Below, piece by piece: positions 58,866 through 64,000 of a stretch of DNA of 64,000 bases. How positions within the stretch are numbered: the stretch's first letter is position 1; every line of letters starts with the position of its first letter. The translations under genes and the position numbers were made by a program. Below the pieces are notes generated by a model that worked only from the letters and a program-made list of their open reading frames with translations, had not been told where the DNA came from and did not search any database. This DNA comes from Granulicella mallensis (lineage in GTDB: Bacteria > Acidobacteriota > Terriglobia > Terriglobales > Acidobacteriaceae), in NCBI RefSeq assembly GCF_014203225.1, contig NZ_JACHIO010000002.1, forward strand, positions 124,001 through 188,000, read 5' to 3'.

Positions 58866-58906
58866 GATGTCATGCAACTGTGTTTCAGGATTTGGCCATA
58901 CTTTTG

Positions 58907-59124
58907 GTTTTGAAGGGGCGGGGCTTCAGCCCCGCCGTTGAGCCAACGCAATAAGTAAAGCGGCTTCAGCCGCGGAGGGAGCTAGGGGCAAGGGCTCTGT
59001 CTCTTGGAATATCTTTGCCCTTAAGAAGCACCTGAGCTTGCACAGACATCGTTCCCTCAGTGACTAAAGTCACTGTATCCGGCGGCTTCTAACGGCGGGG
59101 CTGAAAGCCCCGCCCCTTCAAAAC
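58907..59124. repeat. 218-bp element with 33-bp inverted ends
   Basis: GTTTTGAAGGGGCGGGGC at 58907 onward and its complement ending at 59124 form 33/34-bp arms that differ by one inserted A. The GGGGCTTCAGCCCC palindrome lies inside each arm. The centre holds another palindrome (CGGCTTCAGCCG) and TGACTAAAGTCA. No ORF lies inside. It fills the gap between the convergent HAD phosphatase and RibBA-like genes. Confidence 0.8.
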
Positions 59125-59156
59125 AAAACCCGCCTTCTACGTTAAAGCTCTTCCTC

Positions 59157-60332
59157 TTACCGCTTGACCGCCTCTACCGGAATCGACACCTGATCTACGA
59201 TCTCGATGCCGAACCCCTGCAGCGCAGGCACATGCGTGCGATGGTTGCTCAACAGCTTGATCTTCTTAATCCCAAGATCGGAGAGGATCTGTCCGCCAAG
59301 ACCAACCTGGCGCAGGATACGATGCTCCTTGTCGCCCGGTCCTTCATTGCTGCGGCCTTCTTCGCGATGGAAGCTCAGACGTCCCGGCTGCACGGTGCGA
59401 TCGATCCCGAAGCCGCGCTGCGTGTGATGCAGATAGACCAGCGCCCCGCGTCCGGCTTCGGCGATGGCTCGTAGCGAACCCTCGACGACCGCGCGGCAGT
59501 CGCACAGGCTGGCGGCAAAGATGTTGCCCGACAGGCAATGCGTGTGCACGCGCACCAGCACGGGATTGTCGACGGTTCCCTCTTCCACATCGCCATACAC
59601 GAGAGCCACGTGGGATTCTCCGCCCTCCACTTCACTCTCATAGGCGATCATACGGAACTCGCCAAAAGCCGTGGGCAACATAGCTTCCGCAACGCGCTTC
59701 ACGTAGCGCTCATGCTGCAGCCTGTAGCGGATGACCTCGGCGACCGTGATCATCTTGAGCTCATGCACGCGGCAGAACTCGATCAGGTCCGGCACACGAG
59801 CCATCGTGCCGTCTTCGTTCATGATCTCGCAGATCACGCCTGCCGGAATCAGCCCTGCCATGCGCGCCAGGTCGACCGAAGCCTCGGTCTGCCCTGCACG
59901 AACCAGCACGCCGCCCTTGCGCGCGCGCAGCGGAAAAACGTGGCCGGGACGCGCCAGGTCATGGGCCGTCGTCGTGGGGCTAATGGCCACTTGAATTGTG
60001 TGGGCACGGTCGGCGGCGGAGATGCCCGTCGTCACGCCTTCGCGCGCCTCGATGGACTCCGTGAACGCCGTTCCGAAGCGCGAGGTGTTGTCCTGGGTCA
60101 TCGGCCCGAGCCGCATTGCATCAGCCCGTTCCTCGGTCAGCGTCAGGCAGATGAGGCCGCGGCCGAACTTGGCCATGAAGTTGATCGCCTCAGGCGTGCA
60201 GAACTCCGCTGCCAGGGTCAGGTCGCCCTCATTCTCGCGGTCTTCGTCGTCGACCACGATGATCATCCGTCCGGCTTTCAGCTCCGCTACCGCTTCCGCT
60301 ACATCTACAAAGCCATTGCCGTGTTCTGCCAT
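59157..60332 (-). CDS. 3,4-dihydroxy-2-butanone-4-phosphate synthase with degenerate GTP cyclohydrolase II-like domain (RibBA-like)
   Basis: Riboflavin biosynthesis. The 391-residue protein has an intact RibB half (about 1-205): [74 protein letters not shown]. The RibA-like half keeps the zinc site [15 protein letters not shown]. However, the substrate segment HRQEGR..GL is [11 protein letters not shown], the catalytic Tyr (Tyr105 of E. coli RibA) is missing, and the YDTVEAN segment is replaced by [11 protein letters not shown]. The Arg128 equivalent may remain (KEHR). The first activity is likely, the second doubtful. Confidence 0.88.
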   Translation of the reverse strand: MAEHGNGFVDVAEAVAELKAGRMIIVVDDEDRENEGDLTLAAEFCTPEAINFMAKFGRGLICLTLTEERADAMRLGPMTQDNTSRFGTAFTESIEAREGVTTGISAADRAHTIQVAISPTTTAHDLARPGHVFPLRARKGGVLVRAGQTEASVDLARMAGLIPAGVICEIMNEDGTMARVPDLIEFCRVHELKMITVAEVIRYRLQHERYVKRVAEAMLPTAFGEFRMIAYESEVEGGESHVALVYGDVEEGTVDNPVLVRVHTHCLSGNIFAASLCDCRAVVEGSLRAIAEAGRGALVYLHHTQRGFGIDRTVQPGRLSFHREEGRSNEGPGDKEHRILRQVGLGGQILSDLGIKKIKLLSNHRTHVPALQGFGIEIVDQVSIPVEAVKR

Positions 60333-60355
60333 GTCTTTCCGGTTCTCCGCTTCAG

Positions 60356-60382
60356 TAAAAAGCCGCCCTTGCGGACGGCTTT
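60356..60382 (-). terminator. Rho-independent terminator on the minus strand
   Basis: On the minus strand GCCGTCC-GCAA-GGGCGGC, a 7-bp stem with one G-T pair and a GNRA loop, is flanked by A and T runs (TTTTTAC after it). It lies 18 bases after the stop of the small gene ending at 60400 and before ribBA. Confidence 0.8.
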
Positions 60383-60399
60383 GATGTTGGTTTGATGCG

Positions 60400-60627
60400 T
60401 TAGAGGGTCGACTCGATCTCGAAGCCCCAGGCCTCGAGCAGAGCCTCAGGAATGTACTTGGAGTTCTTGTTGCGACGAGCCCACTCGCGCAACCGCGTCG
60501 ACCGGACGTACTGGTCGGGCGTCAGCTTGTATTCCTTTACGACCTGCTCAAACGATGTGATGGTCGGGACGACGGGGCCAATCGGCTCCGGCTTGCCCCA
60601 ATTGGGATTGCCACGGCGTTTTGCCAT
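60400..60627 (-). CDS. small basic conserved hypothetical protein
   Basis: The protein has 75 residues from ATG 60627; the frame extends nine codons more. The basic N terminus (MAKRRGNPNWGKPEPIG) is followed by a helical domain (SFEQVVKEYKLTPDQYVRST, LREWARRNKNSKYIPEALLE) that looks like a small DNA- or RNA-binding helical bundle ending AWGFEIESTL. I cannot name a family. It is monocistronic with its own terminator. Upstream is a 275-bp gap with the Pho-box-like repeats. Confidence 0.65.
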   Translation of the reverse strand: MAKRRGNPNWGKPEPIGPVVPTITSFEQVVKEYKLTPDQYVRSTRLREWARRNKNSKYIPEALLEAWGFEIESTL

Positions 60628-60860
60628 GTAAGAGGTTCCTCGCTTTCCACGCAACGGACTGACTGAAAACCATTACCAAATCCGCAACTTCCTATTCTAC
60701 CGCCGGTTTGCGGTGTAAACAAGACGTCAAGATGCTGACTTTTCGCTGCAAATCAGGGAACCTGGACTAGAGGAAGCCCTTACATCCAATCATTCTTCGC
60801 ACCGGAATCGCGCGTGATCCAGTACCGATAAAAAGAATCTAGACCATCCCAACCCTTGGG

Positions 60861-60888
60861 TTGTCATCGAGTTGTCATCTAATTGTCA
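60861..60888 (+). promoter_or_regulatory. three direct repeats at 11-bp spacing, Pho-box-like
   Basis: TTGTCATC (60861), TTGTCATC (60872) and TTGTCACG (60883) repeat exactly every 11 bp, one helical turn. The E. coli Pho box is built of CTGTCAT units at 11-bp spacing, and each unit here matches six of seven or five of seven positions. The repeats sit 234 bases before the start of the small minus-strand gene and just after the end of the DJ-1-like gene. No plus-strand gene follows. Confidence 0.5.
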
Positions 60889-60902
60889 CGAATCAAACCT
60901 GT

Positions 60903-61532
60903 TTACCACGTCAACGTGCAGGCCGGCGTTGGCGGGATAGAGCCTGAGACCGGCGGCTTGGGAAAGTACTGCGTTGTTACCTGGACCTGCTCCGCGGTGG
61001 CTTCGTCGTATAGCAGCGTAATCAGCTTCAAAGCCTCATCCAATCCGGAAGAGATACCACCGCCTGTCAGACGGTTTCCGGACACGACAAAGCGTTGGTG
61101 AGTTGTATCGACTTCAATCTCTCGAAACTCCTGCAGACATCTCACGAACGCCCAGTGCGTGGTCGCTCTGCGGCCATCGAGCAGACCTGCACGGGCAAGC
61201 AGCATTGCGCCCTCGCAGACGGAACAAACCCATTTCGCATGAGCCGATACTTTCCGCAGATACGTGAAGTAGTGTGAGTCTGGATCCTGCAACATCTTCT
61301 GGAGCGCTGTCTCGATGCCACCTGGCACCCAGACAATATCCAACTTCGGAGTCTCCCGGAAGCTGGCGTGGGCATGGAACCGCACGCCATTTCCCGAGGT
61401 TACCGCGTCTCCGCAGGCGGAGAGAATCAGGGTCTCCAGGCCTTTGCTTTTATCGACCCAGCTAAACATCTCGTAGGGGCCCATGACATCGAGCAGATCG
61501 ACACCTTCATAGGCCAGGATTCCCAGCTTCAT
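60903..61532 (-). CDS. DJ-1/PfpI family protein (isonitrile-hydratase-like)
   Basis: The 209-residue flavodoxin-like alpha/beta protein has GILAYEGVDLLDVMGPYEMF at the N terminus (the acidic residue that pairs with the nucleophile), VWVPGGIETAL, and the nucleophile elbow WVCSVCEGAMLLARAGLL with Cys followed by Glu, then RRATTHWAF, typical of the isocyanide-hydratase branch. LTGGGISSGLDEALKLI is also conserved there. It is the last gene of a minus-strand run with the frameshifted gene and the multicopper oxidase (11- and 30-base gaps). The substrate is unproven. Confidence 0.85.
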   Translation of the reverse strand: MKLGILAYEGVDLLDVMGPYEMFSWVDKSKGLETLILSACGDAVTSGNGVRFHAHASFRETPKLDIVWVPGGIETALQKMLQDPDSHYFTYLRKVSAHAKWVCSVCEGAMLLARAGLLDGRRATTHWAFVRCLQEFREIEVDTTHQRFVVSGNRLTGGGISSGLDEALKLITLLYDEATAEQVQVTTQYFPKPPVSGSIPPTPACTLTW

Positions 61533-61543
61533 TCCCTGCTCCT

Positions 61544-61983
61544 TTAGCCTTGTTGGGCCAGGCCTGCCTTGACGACGATGATGGAAGCGACTACCCCTGC
61601 CGGCCTGCCATCATGCGGTTTTACGCGGATGGTCGAGCCGGTGATCGCGGGCACCTGCTTCACACCGTTGGGCCACTGTTCTGTCAGGGAGCCATCGTAG
61701 TCGTAGAAGTAATCCGCCGTCGGCGTGCCTGGCCGCCCTGAGCCGGTAATGTGTACGTGGGCCGGGCCGCCGGGCGCGGCTGGTGTGATGATACCGATGA
61801 GATCCATGTCTTCCCCTGCCCCGAAACTCAGCACACCTCTGAATCTTGGAGGGGGGTGTCTTCTACAGTCCACACCCCCTCGGCGAACAGGAGATGGTAC
61901 AGCTTGTCCTTGTCGTCGCCGACAAGGCCGGGATCATTTAGAAAACTGCGATAAGTCCAGGTACCTGCGAAAGGATTGCTCAT
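61544..61983 (-). pseudogene. frameshifted small gene between multicopper oxidase and DJ-1 genes
   Basis: An ideal ribosome site (AGGAGG, 6-base spacer) precedes ATG 61983. The frame reads MSNPFAGTWTYRSFLNDPGL and on to WTVEDTP, then ends early at 61828-61830. The next frame carries on the same protein from PPRFRGVLSFGAG to the stop at 61544. They join if one C is added to the run of six (plus-strand G6 at 61851-61856), giving about 146 residues. The sequence (GTWTYRSF, YFYDYDGSLTEQWPNGVKQ, GSTIRVKPHDG) resembles a lipocalin-like domain found near copper oxidases. It is either a true mutation or a homopolymer sequencing error. Confidence 0.75.
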
Positions 61984-62013
61984 CGAATTCCTCCTTTTGG
62001 CTGTCGCCAGTGA

Positions 62014-64000
62014 TTACTGCTCGTTATGGTCCATGTCCTTCATCTCGGGCATGCCTATGCCGTTGCCTGGAGCACCGAGGTCGGGAACGATCTCGACATT
62101 GGTCATCATTCCCCCATCCTCGTGATCCAGGATGTGACAGTGAATGACGAACTCGCCTATGTAGCGGTCATAGGTGGTACGGATGTGGACCTGGTATTTG
62201 TTTTGCACAAAGACTGTGTCCTTGAAGGTGTGCCACATGCCGCAGTACTGGTTCTGCAGGCCGACGCTGTCGGGTGGAACCAGGCACTCGCCGTGCGCTC
62301 CGTAGATGCTCTTCCCGTCGTGGGTGACGTCCATGACCTCGAAGGGATTGACGTGGATGTGAAAGATGTGGGGTTCGCCATAGGAGGTAAGCACCCAATC
62401 CTCGGTGGCGCCCACCTGACGGGTGAAGTCGATCCGGTGGGGGCTGTACTCCTTGGAGTTGATGTAGAAGCCAAATTTTCCTGGGGGATCCGTGGGTTTA
62501 GCGGGAGGGCTGGGGAGATTCCCGATATAGAAAGCGACTTCGAGCGGATCAGAAGAGTTGGAGGCAGGGCCAGACTCCGGCATGCCGCGCCAGGGAGTCA
62601 GGTCGCCATTAGCAAGACCTTTCAACGCGTTCGCTGGAAGATTCTTGTTGTTCTTGACCAGGGTCTGTTCCACATACTTTGTGAGTTGATCGGTGGGGAC
62701 TGTGATTCCAGCCTTCACAATGACAGTCGCAAGCAGCTGAGTCTCGTTGGGACCCTGACCACCGGGGCCTCCATCGGGGCCGGCATTGGCACGCTCTTCC
62801 GGCGTTGCCGCCTGGTTCAGGACGCAGTAGGTGCCGGCATGAGGAAAGACCATTAGCAAGTCGCTGCGATAGCCCGGCTGCAGGAAGTTACTGCCAACGC
62901 CTCCACTGACGCTCTTTTCATCAACCCCGATGGGATTAATCGCAGTACGTGTCAGGCCATCCGAAGCGATCTCAAACTGTGGGACCAGGGCAACAGGCTT
63001 GGTCGAATCGGGCTGGGTAATAGGGCAAACTTCTGCAATGATCTTGGCTTGTTGCGCCGGTGTTCCGGAGAAGATACCGCGTAGCGCCAGCGCGGCTGCC
63101 GGCCCCTTCGATACCATCGGAACGATCTGCAGATTCACCGTATCGTGAATGCCACCGTGAATGAGCCGCCAGCGCTGGATCTCCCCTGCCTTAACGTTGG
63201 TGATGGCAGGTTGCACGACGCCGTTAATGCTGGTGAACCGTCCGCTATTGTCCCAGACCGTTGGCGAAGAAAGCTGGTCATTAAAGTTTTCGACCACACC
63301 GGTATCGCCGGCCGGACAGCTCCAGGTGCCGTCAGGATTGGTAATGATCTTCTTATCGATCGGAGGATCACTAAAGCAGGCGTAGGGGATCTGCTGGAAG
63401 AGAAACACCTGCTCGGTAAAGGGCTTGTTATTAGCGTCGCGCAGAATGGTGTCAATATCGCCGGGAGTGTAGCCCGTGTACGGTCGGTTGCCGCGCACGA
63501 TCAGTACCCCCGAAGCTCCGCTCGCCACCTGCAAAGCGGTCGATCCGTGGCGATGTGCGTGATACCAGAAGGTACCTGCAGGATGGTCCTCAGGCACATT
63601 GACCTCGTATTGAAAATTGGTCTTAGGAGCAATGTTCAACAGGACGTTATCGCTGTTGCCCGCAGGCGAAACATGCATGCCGTGGAAGTGAAGATTGATG
63701 ATGCTGAAGCAGTTCGGGCCGCCATCCGGGCATTTAGGTGCGCCGGGTGGCGGCTGCTCCAGCTCATTGTGCAGAAACACACGTAGCGTGTTGCCAGGAT
63801 TCACTTCAATCAGAGGTCCAGTCAGGCATCCGCCATAGGAGCGCAGGTCCACATCATCCATGGATCCGGTGCCGGGATCGTAGATCTTGTTGGGCCGCTT
63901 GACCACATTGAGATCGAGCGTGACGAGGTTTCCGTTGTGGGTAACATCTCCGGAAGGATTGCAGCCAGGCTTCGGTTGGGAGAGTGCAAGAGAAAGAGTC
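62014..64000 (-). CDS. multicopper oxidase (5' end outside window)
   Basis: This laccase- or CotA/bilirubin-oxidase-like enzyme oxidises phenols or metals and reduces O2. The frame is open to the right edge, so the start is missing; 661 codons are visible. All copper motifs are present: INLHFHGMHVSP, GTFWYHAHRHGS, EPHIFHIHVNPFEVM and VIHCHILDHEDGGMM (the HCHxxxH axial Met region). It has three cupredoxin domains by spacing, and an acidic His/Met tail (MPEMKDMDHNEQ). No leader is seen because of the cut. It probably forms an operon with the frameshifted gene and the DJ-1-like gene. Confidence 0.93.
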   Translation of the reverse strand, partial: TLSLALSQPKPGCNPSGDVTHNGNLVTLDLNVVKRPNKIYDPGTGSMDDVDLRSYGGCLTGPLIEVNPGNTLRVFLHNELEQPPPGAPKCPDGGPNCFSIINLHFHGMHVSPAGNSDNVLLNIAPKTNFQYEVNVPEDHPAGTFWYHAHRHGSTALQVASGASGVLIVRGNRPYTGYTPGDIDTILRDANNKPFTEQVFLFQQIPYACFSDPPIDKKIITNPDGTWSCPAGDTGVVENFNDQLSSPTVWDNSGRFTSINGVVQPAITNVKAGEIQRWRLIHGGIHDTVNLQIVPMVSKGPAAALALRGIFSGTPAQQAKIIAEVCPITQPDSTKPVALVPQFEIASDGLTRTAINPIGVDEKSVSGGVGSNFLQPGYRSDLLMVFPHAGTYCVLNQAATPEERANAGPDGGPGGQGPNETQLLATVIVKAGITVPTDQLTKYVEQTLVKNNKNLPANALKGLANGDLTPWRGMPESGPASNSSDPLEVAFYIGNLPSPPAKPTDPPGKFGFYINSKEYSPHRIDFTRQVGATEDWVLTSYGEPHIFHIHVNPFEVMDVTHDGKSIYGAHGECLVPPDSVGLQNQYCGMWHTFKDTVFVQNKYQVHIRTTYDRYIGEFVIHCHILDHEDGGMMTNVEIVPDLGAPGNGIGMPEMKDMDHNEQ

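Noticed and set aside
60851-60862. AACCCTTGGGTT as an operator palindrome beside the Pho-like repeats
   Set aside because: Short stem with a TT centre; likely to occur by chance and without a known matching regulator.

Overview
The window looks like a chromosomal segment of an acidobacterium (class Terriglobia, Granulicella/Edaphobacter/Terriglobus-like). The reasons are three TIGR03435-type secreted proteins, the end of an Oar-like TonB-dependent receptor, high GC with strong G/C third positions, and many short palindromic intergenic repeats. This placement is inferred from gene content, not from a marker-gene comparison. Both ends cut through genes: a receptor on the left and a multicopper oxidase on the right.

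Layout. 1-3.7 kb: receptor end, GntR/FadR regulator and gamma-glutamyltransferase. 3.7-7.8 kb (minus strand): CPBP protease, accA, DoxX, TIGR03435 protein, cupin. 7.8-11.3 kb: dnaE, coupled to the cupin gene. 11.4-15.3 kb: small orphan gene, a DUF4160/DUF2442 pair, an M20 peptidase and two alpha/beta hydrolases. 16-20.4 kb: a large membrane histidine kinase overlapping its NtrC-type response regulator. 20.5-23.4 kb: a membrane protein and a CCA-adding enzyme with a histone-H1-like tail. 23.7-31.4 kb: lpxD, a lipoprotein, tmk, a cytochrome P450, holB, an Hfq-like protein, a Sua5/TsaC enzyme and a CYTH protein. 31.5-32.5 kb: TonB. 32.7-43 kb: ileS-lspA-uvrA-TPR, two TIGR03435 genes and a SprT-like gene. 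43-47.8 kb: membrane protein, lgt, hpt, aroA, glycosyltransferase. 48-53.3 kb: GH3 beta-glucosidase, GT-C-like membrane protein, HAD hydrolase. 53.4-56.7 kb: tRNA-Leu(GAG), two cargo-like genes, a degenerate copy of the tRNA 3' half, secG and an MBL-fold hydrolase. 57-61.5 kb: aminotransferase, HAD phosphatase, a RibBA-like protein, a small basic protein and a DJ-1/PfpI protein. 61.5-64 kb: a frameshifted gene and the multicopper oxidase.

Most of the window is housekeeping: replication (dnaE, holB, tmk), lipoprotein maturation (lspA, lgt), lipid A and fatty acids (lpxD, accA), translation (ileS, cca, sua5, tRNA-Leu), repair (uvrA), secretion (secG), and nucleotide, aromatic and flavin metabolism. 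The accessory interest lies in five places. First, a 2.1-kb segment between tRNA-Leu and secG is flanked by a partial tRNA duplication. Second, several paired-arm palindromic elements are present, two of them from one family. Third, many genes start 6-7 nt after a TANNNT box with no Shine-Dalgarno sequence, which suggests leaderless mRNAs. Fourth, several housekeeping proteins have unusual additions or losses (CCA enzyme and UvrA with Lys/Ala-rich stretches, Hfq with an N-terminal extension, RibBA with a degenerate cyclohydrolase half, a GAFTSA activator). Fifth, three direct repeats at 11-bp spacing resemble a Pho box. I saw no CRISPR array, transposase, integrase or rRNA.
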